The notes under the pieces: model-generated | Databases searched by the model: none | Told to the model about the DNA's origin: nothing | What the model saw: the letters and a program-made list of their open reading frames with translations, nothing else | Shown here: positions 1 through 10,744 of the stretch, in pieces | Layout of the letters: each line of letters begins with the position of its first letter | Numbering within the stretch: position 1 is the first letter of the stretch | Made by a program: the position numbers and the translations under genes | DNA from: Eleusine coracana subsp. coracana | Taxonomy: Eukaryota > Streptophyta > Magnoliopsida > Poales > Poaceae | Reading direction: 5' to 3' | Length of the DNA: 64,000 bases | Assembly (NCBI GenBank): GCA_032690845.1 | Contig: CM064432.1 | Location: 62,494,071-62,558,070 of the forward strand

Positions 1-187
1 TCTTCTCATAAAATAGTCACAGAAAGAAAGGTTGGTACACTTATCCTAAATATTAACATCAGTGTTCTTGTAAAATAATGCCTCTTGTACCTAAACTCTT
101 AATAATAGCGCACGGATATATACGTCTCCGGTCTTCGGAGTTGAGACACGCCAGCATTATTTCCCTGTGCCCAAATGACCGACTGCC

Positions 188-195
188 TATAAATA
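188..195 (+). promoter_or_regulatory. TATA box of the fatty acyl-CoA reductase gene
   Basis: The octamer TATAAATA stands about 215 bp upstream of the ATG at 405. A TATA-driven start would fall near 215-225, giving a 5' leader of roughly 180 nt that contains the TC/CA microsatellite at 238-300. Position and sequence fit a plant core promoter; there is no transcript evidence here. Confidence 0.55.
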
Positions 196-237
196 TGTCC
201 TGCTACAGCAGCTCGATACATAGCTATAGCAGCATTA

Positions 238-271
<34 letters not shown>

Positions 272-300
272 TACACACATACAAACAAACACACACACTG
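238..300. repeat. Compound (TC)n-(CA)n microsatellite
   Basis: A run of TC dinucleotides passes directly into CA/ACAT repeats. It lies in the predicted 5' leader of the acyl-CoA reductase gene, so length changes could alter the leader. CT-rich leaders are common in plant genes. Confidence 0.85.
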
Positions 301-404
301 AAGCAGCAAGCAAAGCAAGACCACGGTATACAACACATATAAGAGAGAGGTTCGGAAATTAAAGAGAGAAATCGATTGATAGATAAATTACGTAGAGACG
401 AAAC

Positions 405-2761
405 ATGGTGGATGGGGCGAGGATCATAGAGTACTTCAGGGGCAAGAGCGTCCTCATAACCGGGTCAACTGGCTTCCTTGGGAAGAGTATGTACATGATG
501 CCTCTCACGAATGATTAAGAAACTCGATCGTAGCTCATTCACTACATGTATGCGTTTGGCTGCAGTTCTTGTGGAGAAGATATTGCGGGTACAGCCCGAT
601 GTCAACAAGATCTACCTCCTCGTGCGAGGCATCGACGCAAAGCAGCGCGTTGACGAAGAGGTTTCTTGTTGACTACTACTCTTCATCATCATGCACTCCA
701 GTCTTCCTTAGTATTTTTATGAAATTATAGTTATTAGCTATTGCATTGTTATTAACCACAAACATTATTCCCTACAGATACATACTCCCTCCATGGGAAC
801 CAATACTTGTTATTAGTCTTAATAACAAGCTAGGTAGATTAATTTAAGATGAGCCTCTCACTATATGATCGATCCGTGCATCAGGTGATTGGCACGGAGC
901 TGTTCGGCCTACTGAGAGAGAAGCATGGAGAAGAGGGGTTCCAGCAGTTGGTCGAGGAGAAGGTTGTTGCTTTGGCTGGAGACATCATATACCAGAACCT
1001 TGGGCTGGAGACTCCCATGTTGGAAGACCTGGCCAAGTGCATCGACGTCATTGTCAACATTGCTGCAACCACCAACTTCTACGAGAGGTCGTTAACTGGT
1101 CATAATTATATATTTGTGTATAAACAAGGAAATCGAATTAAATATGCTTTATCTAATTAGGGGTATGCTGATGAGCTTCTTGCATATGCAGATATGATGT
1201 TTCGCTGGACGTGAACGTGATGGGAGTAAAGCACCTGTGCGAGTTCGCCAAGCAATGTGCAAGGCTCAAGATGCTCATGCATGTATCCACTGGTCAGTGA
1301 ATGAATAGAATAAATTGGCATTATTAATGTTAGCAGCGTTGAGCAGCAGATACTAATTAATTAATCATCTCACACTGTTACTATGTATCAACAACCGACG
1401 GAATCTGCAGCTTATGTGTCCGGCGACAGGGAAGGTCTGATCCTGGAGAAGCCCATCAATCTCGGCGAGTCTCTGAGACAAGGCACGTACCTCGACGTCG
1501 ACGCCGAGCTGCGCCTCGTCAGGGAAGCCAAGAAAGAGCTGCAGCTGAACGCCGGCGACGAAGACGACGCGAGCAGGACGGAGAGGAAGGCCATGAAGGA
1601 GCTCGGGATCAAGAGGGCTCGTCACTTTGGGTGGTCCAACACCTATGTTTTCACCAAGGCCATGGGCGAGATGATTTTGGGGCAACTCCGTGGAGACATG
1701 CCCGTGGTGATCATTCGTCCCAGCATCATCACCAGCGTTCAGGCAGACCCATTGCCGGGTTGGATGCAGGGCACACGCACCATTGACACGCTCATCATCG
1801 GGTACGCCAAGCAGAACCTCTCCTGCTTCCTCGGCGACCTCAGCATGGTAGTGGACGTCATCCCGGGAGACATGGTGGTGAACGCCATGATGGCGGCGAT
1901 GGCGGCGCACTCGGAGGAGAAGGGCGTGCAGGCCGTGTACCATTGCACCTCGTCGCTGAGCAACCCGGCGACCTACTCCATGCTCTACGAGGCTGGCCGC
2001 CGCTACTTCTATGAGAACCCACGCGTGGGGGAGGACGGCAAGGTCATCCCCACCAAGGAGATGTACTTCTTCACCACTATCACGCGCCTCCGCCTCTACA
2101 TGATGCTTGCCTACAAATTGCCCCTCGAGGTAATAAATATGGGAGACATCTAACACCGTTATTAGATCGAAATCGGGCAGCTTTTTTTAAAAAAAAAAAT
2201 CTTTTATAGTCTATGCATTGATAGATTTTTTTCTCTTCCAACTACTTACATAATTATAAAACAATAAATATATTAATACAAGTTCCAGTACCAATAAATC
2301 ACGAGTCGAAAAGATGAATAAAAATTTATCACTTTTAATTACCTGCACATTTGCTTGCTGAATAAAATTAATGGACGTGTACAGATTCTGCACTTGGTGA
2401 ACCTGCTGCTCTGCGGGCTCTTCTCACGGGTGTACAACGACATGAACCGCAAGTACAAGTTTGTAATGCTTCTTGTTGATATCTATGGGCCCTTTGCATT
2501 CTTGAAAGGATGGTAAACTTCTCACCTATTGTTCTGTTTATATATACTCAAACTCAGTTCAGCATAATAAGACGCCGGTGAACTTCTTTATGTTTCTGTG
2601 GATGAAGCTATGATGACATGAACTTGGAGCGGCTCAGGATGACCATGAAGATGAACACCCTTGAAGATCAAATGTTTAATTTCGATCCAAGGACCATCCA
2701 CTGGGAAGAGTATTTCTACAGAATCCACATACCTGGCGTTCTCAAGTATTTGTGCAAGTGA
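405..2761 (+). CDS. FAR: Fatty acyl-CoA reductase (alcohol-forming), 7 exons
   Basis: The product reduces very-long-chain acyl-CoA to primary fatty alcohol with NADPH, for cuticular wax or related lipids. Exons are 405-486, 566-660, 885-1087, 1192-1292, 1411-2129, 2385-2512 and 2608-2761; all junctions are GT-AG and keep frame, giving 493 aa, the usual length for ER-type plant FARs. The N-terminal NAD(P)H-binding motif TGSTGFLGK (G20, G23, G26) and the active-site motif YVFTK (Y239, K243) are present. The C-terminal part ending HIPGVLKYLCK matches the FAR_C (sterile) domain. There is no N-terminal extension like that of plastid FAR2/MS2 enzymes, so an ER-associated CER4-like enzyme is inferred. 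The ATG at 405 is the first in frame just before the Rossmann motif. The reading frame is intact. The exact substrate chain length cannot be told from sequence. Confidence 0.93.
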
Positions 2762-2792
2762 AGGGACTTGTTGTTTCACCATCTTCCTGTGA

Positions 2793-2798
2793 AATAAA
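2793..2798 (+). terminator. Polyadenylation signal AATAAA of the FAR gene
   Basis: A canonical AATAAA lies 32 nt after the FAR stop codon and just before a TA microsatellite. It is the best candidate near-upstream element for 3' end formation. Confidence 0.5.
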
Positions 2799-2810
2799 AT
2801 GTGTTGGAGT

Positions 2811-2812
<2 letters not shown>

Positions 2813-2853
<41 letters not shown>
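2813..2853. repeat. (TA)n microsatellite
   Basis: About 20 uninterrupted TA units directly downstream of the FAR poly(A) signal. It is probably length-polymorphic. Confidence 0.9.
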
Positions 2854-2856
<3 letters not shown>

Positions 2857-3581
2857 GTTGTATTACCTGTGTGGGTGATTATCAAAGAAAACAAAAGGTG
2901 TCATTAGTCGACAGATTGGATTGGAGGAGCACCATATCTCAAATAATGATAAAAAAAAAAGAGGTGTACTTTGTGTTGTACCTATCACTGTCTGATTCGG
3001 AGTGATAGTGAAAGGAATCTGTACTACATGTCTGCATCAAAGCACTTGTGAATCAAAACCAATAAGAGAGTAGTCTGGCAGAGTGGCACAGAAGAAATTC
3101 AGTCCAACTTGTCATTTGACTTCTTGTAACTTGTTCTACTTGATTTACTTCCCACATTGGTGCTGATTATACAAACGCAAAGACAAGTACATCAAAAAAA
3201 TCATGAACTTTGCCACAAGTCTGTGATATGGAGGTGTATAAAAGACTTCATTCCAATTCATATGTAATTGAATACAAATGTCTGAATCATTGTGGAACAA
3301 TGCTGTCATAAGCAGAATTTACACAAATTTTAAGCCCTCACTAGGAAGCTTCCTCTGATTCTTGGTACAGAAGATTGTCTTCGACATTTGATTTGGTGGC
3401 TCATGGTTCAGACTAACCCACCCACTCTTGTATACTTCATAAGAGTATTTAAGTTAATCAGAAACATCAACACCTCGACTAACAAGTATTGCAGCCCTCT
3501 TATTATTGGGACAACAGAAAATTTCGTGGATCCATATACTAGTTACAAGGCAGCAGGGACAGAGACTAAAATGTTGATTGT
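2854..3581. other. Intergenic space between FAR and nucleoside hydrolase copy 1
   Basis: This AT-rich stretch separates the 3' ends of two convergent genes (FAR on plus, nucleoside hydrolase on minus). I find no coding homology, RNA gene or clear repeat in it. It presumably holds both 3' untranslated regions. Confidence 0.5.
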
Positions 3582-6500
3582 TCATAGTGCCATGAGCCGC
3601 TTCTTTATATAGCCAATAACCTTTGGAACGTCAACTGTCCATGCAACAGAAATTGGTTTGTAGCCTGACCATGGATTCTCTGAATTCCACCTGCACCATA
3701 GTGGGAACAATCAGTCAGGGTTTTAAATATGATGCAATATACCAGTCTTCTGGTTTAGATATTGATTGAGCAAGACTTCTAGGCAAAAAAAAGATTTGTG
3801 AGATTCAAGCCGTATTGATCTGTATGTAAGAATGTCAAGACTTCAAAGCCGCAAAGCAATGAAGAAAGTTCCAAAGGAAAAGAAGAAAGGGGTAAATTCT
3901 CTTATCATATTGGGAGCATGGACCATTTGGAAGCATAGAAATGATTGTGTGTTTAATAGAGCCTCTCCATCGGTTGCTGCCATCATGAGAGAAATCAAGA
4001 ACGAGCACGACTGGTGGTGTATGGCTGGTGCCAAGAAGCTGGAGAAATTGGAGGTCGGCAGAGGTCTCTCCCTTTAGAGTTCTCCCTCTGCAGTGTGTGT
4101 GTTTGAGGTCAGGTTTCCCAATTGTATTTTCCTGGTTTTTTAGGCCCTACTTCTTGTGTAAACCGACTCTCATACTTGGTCCCCGTCTGAGACAAGGATG
4201 ATGTAAGGGGACCATCAATTTTCTCTCTAATACAAAGAAGCGCAGCTCTCCTGCGTTTTCGAAAAAAAAAACAATGAAACAGTACAGTGACATACTTTTT
4301 CAATCCCTGATCCATCAATGTGTGACCAGCGCAAATTCCCTGAGTCTCAACTCTGACCACACCCTTCTTGAACGTGAAATACTCCGGGTGTACTAGGGCA
4401 GTGAAGCTCACAGGATCATGAAGAAAAATTCCTGAACATATTGTAATTTTAAGTTATGAGATCATTTTTCAAATTGAATGGCATATTGGGAAACAACATG
4501 AGAAAGAATAGTCATTATTTTCATATACCATGGAAGCCGTCAGATTTGGCATGCCAATCTCTGTAGAATTTACACATATCAGATAAGAACTGAGTGTGCT
4601 TCCCTTTTGAGTATTTTAGCTCCAATAGATCTTCATCTGCAACGACATAATTGATAAATTCATCATTAACCCCTGAACTATATAGGTAAGATCACAAACA
4701 AACAAACCTGTCAAGCAGACTTGAGTTGTTATATTTATGCCAACCACAGCAATATCTGCTCCTGAGGTAAACACTATATCAGCTGCTTCAGGATCTCCAT
4801 GGATCTGCAGAGTTATGCACTCATGGTTCAATACTTGTATTGTGCTCTTGCCTGTTCATGAATAAATACTGTAATTTCACTTGTATGACATTACATTTGC
4901 TTCAGCTGCAGGGTTGACGTTTCCAGCCGCGAAGAAAGCACCACCCAGTACAACTATTTTCCTCACGTTACTTGCAAAACAAGAGTCACTTTTGATGGCC
5001 TGAGCAGAACACAAACAGAGTGTTATAGCATATGACAGCATGATAAATGTGCGGTCGTGTGATTGTAAGCATACCAATGCTACGTTTGTCAGGGGTCCCA
5101 ATGCGAGTACAGTGACCTCTCCAGGAAACTGAGAAACCTGATTCACAAGGAACTCTGCCGCACTTTCCTCGACCTTTTTAGCACTGGGTGCAGGCAGAAA
5201 CAGATTCCCGATGCCATCAGACCCATGAACAAAGTCAGCAACACGAGGCTTTCCTCCCTAAAATACAAAAGACAAATCACTCAGCCAGTCCAAATAAGTG
5301 CAGTCTGATATGTATTGAAGTTCTACTAGAAATCCAAACACTGAATAGGTTGCTTATTTATTGCAAGTGAACTCTGTACAGCATAGAAGATGTGAAGCAC
5401 ATGCTACATCCACTAAGTGTCAACAATTATACAATGCAGTGTGTAGTACAATCAGTAAAACAAACAATTAAATTAAGCCCTACCTCCCATTCATATAAAA
5501 ACTATTTCACCATGTACTTGCTTCTAAAACATTCGATGCATAACTTCGAGTTGTGGAAGAACTTTAAGCTTAACCAAACACTTGAGGATGCAAATCAGTA
5601 AGTTAACTAATTAAGACAGAATTGTGAGTCATTTTAAATCATTAATAATGAAACACAAACCAAAAGTTGGTAAAAGATCGTCTTAAAGATTCTTTGATTT
5701 GATCCACAAAATGACAAGATAGCATATTGTGAAAGAACATACCTTGAGTGGCTCAGGGCTTCCCTCTGCTACTGGAACTTCCGGATGTCCTGCTTTCTCA
5801 CACTGTCCTTTTAAGACCCGAAGTCTGTTAGCAAAAAAATGAAAGAAAATAGAGGAAGATCGCCATGTATCTAAAGTGCTTACCAGCAATAGCGCATTGC
5901 GAGTTGCACCCTCCGTGCTGATATTGCCGAAAATAGTTGTGAGCCCAATGATATCAAGACTTGGTTCTTGAAATGCCATTAGGATTGTCATGCTGTCATC
6001 TAAAAACATAATTGTGGCGAACATACAGTGAGAATTGGACTTAACAAATTATGGATGTCCTTTCGAAATGGACTTCCAAAGCTACAGGTCAGATGGGAAT
6101 ATAAGTTAACATTGTGCCATACGAACTATTGGAGGTAGTAGATGTAGCAATTGCGAATAATCTACACAGGTATTCCATGTGGTTTACCCAGTCATCAGTT
6201 TAAGTTGCTAGGAATTGCAGCAAGTATGACTATTTATTCGACTTTGAAACTTTCCAGTTGCTTCAGAGGGAGTATTCAAAATTTGAATAAAGCATACTAA
6301 CTTGGGAATCTTTGGCACACTTAATCCACACCCAGATCAATTACACAGTCAACACATTGTGCCCACCGAATTCATTTATGTCAATTCACCCACCATCTGA
6401 CCTGATTCGAATTGTGTATATCCTCGTTAGTTGACAGTGTGTCACGCACATAATTGCTTGTTTAAACATAACATGCTCAACTGACATAACATGCTCAACT

Positions 6501-7126
6501 GTATGGTTAAGCAAGATGCTAACAGACATGTGGGCCCCAGAGGTACAAGAACCTTCTCCTGACGACACTTGTTTGACGCTAAGAGCTTTGCCACAAGTGC
6601 TATACAATAACATCATGGAAATTCCTGTGATGAGCAATTGTTTTTACCGCAATGGCTGGGAAATTAACCAATTTGCAACTTTACCACGAGATGATGGTTA
6701 TTAGTAATGGGCAAATTAGCGAACCAATGCTGCAGCTCTACAATACACTCTAGCGTGCGATTATTTTACTTGCTATTATAGTATATATAGCGTGGTGAGA
6801 ACCATATCCAAAAGGCCAGCCCATCACATGCGACTATGCAAGACTAATTTCCTACGTTTTGTAGCTAGCGCGACAAAAAAATTGACAAGAAAAAAAAAAG
6901 ACAATCGAAAACTGCTTGTTTGCTTGCGTGGCTCCCCGACCACTCATTTTGGCTGGGAGTTGTCAGGGGGAAAACGAAATTGAAGCCTTTTCCTCGAGAA
7001 TCGAAATCAAAAACTGAAACTTTACGCGGAAAGGCAATGGAGAGAGAAAAGAATGGACGCACCGATGCCGGGATCCGTGTCGATGATGATCTTTTGGCGG
7101 CGGATCTGCTGGCCGTCCTGCCCCAT
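3582..7126 (-). CDS. URH1: Inosine/uridine-preferring nucleoside hydrolase, copy 1, 9 exons
   Basis: The enzyme hydrolyses the N-glycosidic bond of uridine/inosine-type nucleosides in cytosolic nucleoside salvage. Exons from 5' to 3': 7063-7126, 5884-5999, 5743-5802, 5075-5257, 4895-4999, 4708-4804, 4529-4636, 4296-4431, 3582-3690; the spliced frame is intact at 325 aa, close to plant URH proteins. The calcium-binding DTDPGIDD motif spans residues 16-23 and crosses the first intron. The family signature around NVNPAAEAN followed by DPEAAD, and a C-terminal HDP (H249, D250) at the catalytic His/Asp position, are all present. The start at 7126 begins MGQDGQQ; I see no usable in-frame ATG closely upstream. 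Copy 2 at 16053-17820 has identical exon lengths except the first. Intron 1 is about 1.06 kb, against about 150 bp in copy 2, and intron 8 contains a LINE fragment in antisense. Confidence 0.92.
3810..4271 (+). mobile_element. Truncated LINE fragment in nucleoside hydrolase intron 8
   Basis: A plus-strand frame at 3832-4074 encodes the end of a plant L1-type ORF2: LGAWTIWKHRNDCVFN followed by a tail ending at a stop. A 3' untranslated stretch, a small hairpin (CGCAG 4241-4245 / CTGCG 4251-4255) and a 10-nt A run (4262-4271) follow. The same intron in the paralogue is only about 100 bp (16162-16261) against 605 bp here, so about 500 bp was added. The element is antisense to its host gene. The 5' boundary is uncertain and I could not find a target-site duplication. 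Confidence 0.75.
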
Positions 7127-9600
7127 CGCGGGATGAACAAGTCAGGCGGAACCAACCAAATTCGCGAGCAATCTGAATCTGTGGACGGCCTGGCCGACGA
7201 CGACGAAGAACAGAGGAAGAAGAAGAAGAAGTTGAAGGGGGGAGATGGCAAGTGGGACGCAACCGCGCTCTTTTTTTTTCTTTCTCGGGCTGGATTGCGC
7301 CTTTTTGGCTACGCTTTTTCCAACCTTTCTCTCTTCTCTGCCTCTCAACAGTCTCAGGTTTTATAGATCAAGACAAAGGAGAGCGAGATGTGGTTGTTGT
7401 CGTCGTCTCTCGTCAGTCCGGACCGGGCGTGATTAATTAACCGGGATTAGACTAGATTACGTTGAGAACTGGCGTGCTTGGTTAGGGGGAAAGCAGAGAG
7501 GATTTTGCAATTCAATTGCGTTGCCGACGGCCATGGTGGTGGTAAGATCTGGTGCATTGCAGACTTGCAGTTGCAGGGCGGACAGGGCAGTCCACGTGGA
7601 CGAGTTCCAGTGTGTAGTCATATTCCACGTGTCTTTGAGAATTTCTTTTTACCGAACACAGAACAAGGAATAAAGAATAGTCAAATTAGGTAGGTTGGCA
7701 GGAAAGAGTTTTGCGACAGCCCTGATCCAGCACTGCCCAGCTTTTGCTTGTGCATTTTGAGGTCACCACGAGAGAATCGCCCGACACAAAAGTAATAAAC
7801 GGCGAGTCGATAAGCGTGTGCGTTCATGCATGGGGATCTGGCAAAGCGGATGAGGAAGATGACGCATGTGTGGTGCTGACTGGTACCTTCGCTTGCTTGC
7901 TAGTGTCTCATTTCATTTCATTTTTTTTTTTTTGAAGATAATAAAAGAAAGTCTCGCGTGTTTCGTTTCATGACATCACCGAGCAGAGACACCGCCAGCG
8001 TATTTTAAGGACTTGAATTTTTCCTTTCATTTTTCTTGTACGACTCGCTTGCATCAGGTCTTTGACAAGTACTAGTGCACAACAAAGTTCGAGAAGATTA
8101 TTGTAATGAAACTATATATACTCGATGCGTAGAATAGTAGCCACCACCATACAAAGCTTTGTCAGCATCGTCATCCACAAATCAAAGCTGATTATTTGTA
8201 ATCAAGGAAGATACGCATCGTGATTGGCGCGCATGTTTTTTTTCTTTTTTTGGACTCTACGTCGTGCACGTGTCTGGATCGATGCTTTAATAGTGGATCC
8301 TAAGCGATGGTGCCCCTGAACAGAACGTGCAGTGGGTCGCTGGCTGCAGGGTTGATCATGTTTCCGCATATGCGTTACGGTCTTGTCAGCATTTGATAGC
8401 CACATGGAACATGCGGGATATGCAGAGCATCTGCCTGCATTTCCAATACCCAAAGCAAATAAGGACGACTAAAAGTGAGATGGATCCAAGGGGACATACC
8501 CAAAGCATATTCGTTGTGCTCCCTAGCTTACTTCAGTAATGGGACAGATCAGCTGGATCACATCTGATTATCATTGTGACGTCTAATAATCAGGTAACCG
8601 GTCAGTCAGGCAAAGCTGGGTAATGTTGCAGTTCGTATCATTATCCATATAGGCCTGTCGTCGCAGAAACTGCAAGGTGTCTTGTTAGCTGAAACCAACG
8701 AAGATCACAAAGCAAGAACAATGCTGCTCGTCAGTCTCAGGCAGACGTAGCACGTAGGAACAAGAACCGAACAAGAAGAGCGGTGCCTCCCATGGCGTAA
8801 CTGAGAAAGAATGTTCCTCTTTCTTTTTCCCCTCTTATTATGACGCCAATTGGTCTTAGTCATCGATTAAAGGACGATGGAAGAGATGAGGAAGATAGAG
8901 GGGACTAGCTAGCTAGCTCGATAACGGTCAATGCCAATCTGTTCGTGCTTGCTTATGCATCATTGCCATGCTCATCATCTCATGCTTCCAGCTTACAGTT
9001 CGCATCTATTGGCTGTTTCCGTGCGAATCTCGGAAACCCAATAGGACTCGTTCCCGGTCCCGGCCTTAATAAATTTATTTGTTGACTAGCATAATATCCC
9101 TGCGTTGCTACGGATTTTAAAAAATAATAATAAATTATATATATTTATATATTTTTTATAGATAGATTATATCACATAATTTCATAATCTCATTTATATG
9201 AAATAAACAAATAGAAAACTCTTTCATCCAAACAGTAACACAAACTAAGGTCAGGCCGTAACAGTCAAATAAATGGTTTCCTTGACCAGGGACCAAAATC
9301 GCTTTACCCAAAGTTGAGATATTAGATAGAAATTAGTAATCTAAAGGAATGTATACTGAGCAATATACTTTTCAACACATTTGTCATGAAGGAATTTCAA
9401 GACCTTTTTTAAGATGATACTTATCATGTCGCTTGTAATTTCTATCCATGCGATCACACATTGAAAATCAAAATTGATCACCTTTGCCCTCACCCCACTG
9501 TATCTGCTACCCCAGCACCACATTACTGCCTTCGGTGAAGGAGCAGTACTACGTATGGTTTACAAAGAATAAAACATATTCAGCTAGCATCAGAACATTA
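7127..9600. other. Intergenic region upstream of nucleoside hydrolase copy 1
   Basis: No convincing gene is visible. The first few hundred bases are the promoter and leader side of the minus-strand hydrolase gene. Short T-runs occur around 7271 and 7921, and an AT-rich block at 9060-9240 looks like an old transposon remnant. Open frames here are short and without recognisable domains. Confidence 0.5.
7593..7631. promoter_or_regulatory. Pair of G-boxes (CACGTG) upstream of nucleoside hydrolase copy 1
   Basis: Two palindromic CACGTG motifs at 7593-7598 and 7626-7631 lie 33 bp apart, about 470-505 bp upstream of the hydrolase ATG. G-boxes with an ACGTG core are bound by bZIP and bHLH factors, and closely paired ACGTG elements often act in ABA/stress response. 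Function here is inferred only from the motif. Confidence 0.35.
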
Positions 9601-10740
9601 GAATAGAACGATTTACATCCACTACTATACCTTGATTCCCGTGTCTAAGATCATCAAACCACACAACGACCCTAGTCTTCCTCGATATCTCATGACAAAC
9701 CTAGAAGACCTTGTTGGGGGCTCGGCAACCGACTCACGGCGCCGTGTACAAGTGGAAATGTGGCGTCCAAACATTTGTGTGTGGGATCCTGATCCAAATG
9801 GCCGATGAGGAGCACCCAGCAACGACAGATGATAGGTGTTGTTGGCAGAACTCACCACCAGCCAGATGAAGCGGCTGTTGTGTGCCTTGCTGGCCGGGTC
9901 GATGATAGTCAGGTGCTTCTTCCGGAACGCTGTTTTCCTCGCCATATCCATCACCAGCGCCACCGGCCTCAATATCATCGTAAGTACCCCCTTGAATTTT
10001 GCTTATAGCCTCATCGATCCATCTACCGTCAGTACCTGTATGTATATACTCTTGATGCTAATAAGAGATCAACCTTCATGCGTGGCACAAAGAGGATGAA
10101 CACGGCGATGGACACAGCGCACATGCACCGTTCTCTTCTCCTAGCGTTGGTGCAGTCCACCTCGGCGAGAACCCAGATCGCAACCCATGACTCCGTGAGC
10201 CACCAATGCCGAGATTGAATGTTGCAGCTGGGACAACGTACATCGTCGATTGCGAGTGATCAGCTGGCAACATGTTGATAGACGATGGATTTGCTTGACG
10301 GCGCAACTGAGATCGTAGGGTTTTCCTATGTGTGGAGTACTGGAGTTGTAGATCAAGGCATTGTGCGAGCAAGCCATCGACTTGAAGATTGAAGCAGCTT
10401 CACATGCAAGCTGGACGTGTACCTGCAGGCTACAGCGCGCATTGTTCCAGAAGGATGCTGAGATCGATGAAAGGTTGTGTCTTGTTCTGCATTTGCATTG
10501 CGTCCTTTTCAACTCGACGTGGAGTCCCCAGGTACCTCAATATGACGCACTTTCCCGGCAGCGTCGTTTGACTCAGGAGTCCCAATGGCACACGACATAA
10601 CTCCATCAAATACGGATCGAAAAGCAACTTCACAGACACCACACACGACACCACCAAGATGTGCGTGAGCCCAACAGGACTTGATTTTGTTGTTTCTTGT
10701 TGGTTACAGGGACACGGTAATTTGCTTTTTGAGAACATAA
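9601..10740. other. Intergenic region with no recognised gene, left of the LINE
   Basis: Several overlapping open frames of 60-125 codons run on both strands around 9625-10740. None shows a domain I recognise and they overlap one another, which suggests decayed repeat or gene-fragment sequence. The part near 10.6-10.74 kb may hold the degraded 5' flank of the LINE. Confidence 0.4.
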
Positions 10741-10744
10741 ATGC

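Noticed and set aside
78..362. 94-codon frame over the TC/CA microsatellite
   Set aside because: It is translated microsatellite (Ser-Leu and Thr-His repeats) in the FAR leader region.
780..845. Stowaway MITE in FAR intron 2
   Set aside because: TACTCCCTCC is present at one end only. No inverted partner follows before exon 3, so at most it is a remnant.
1365..2156. 263-codon minus-strand frame opposite the FAR gene
   Set aside because: It is the antisense shadow of FAR exon 5, which has clear homology and splice sites on the plus strand.
3388..3612. 74-codon plus-strand frame ending over nucleoside hydrolase exon 9
   Set aside because: It is antisense to the hydrolase terminal exon and shows no homology of its own.
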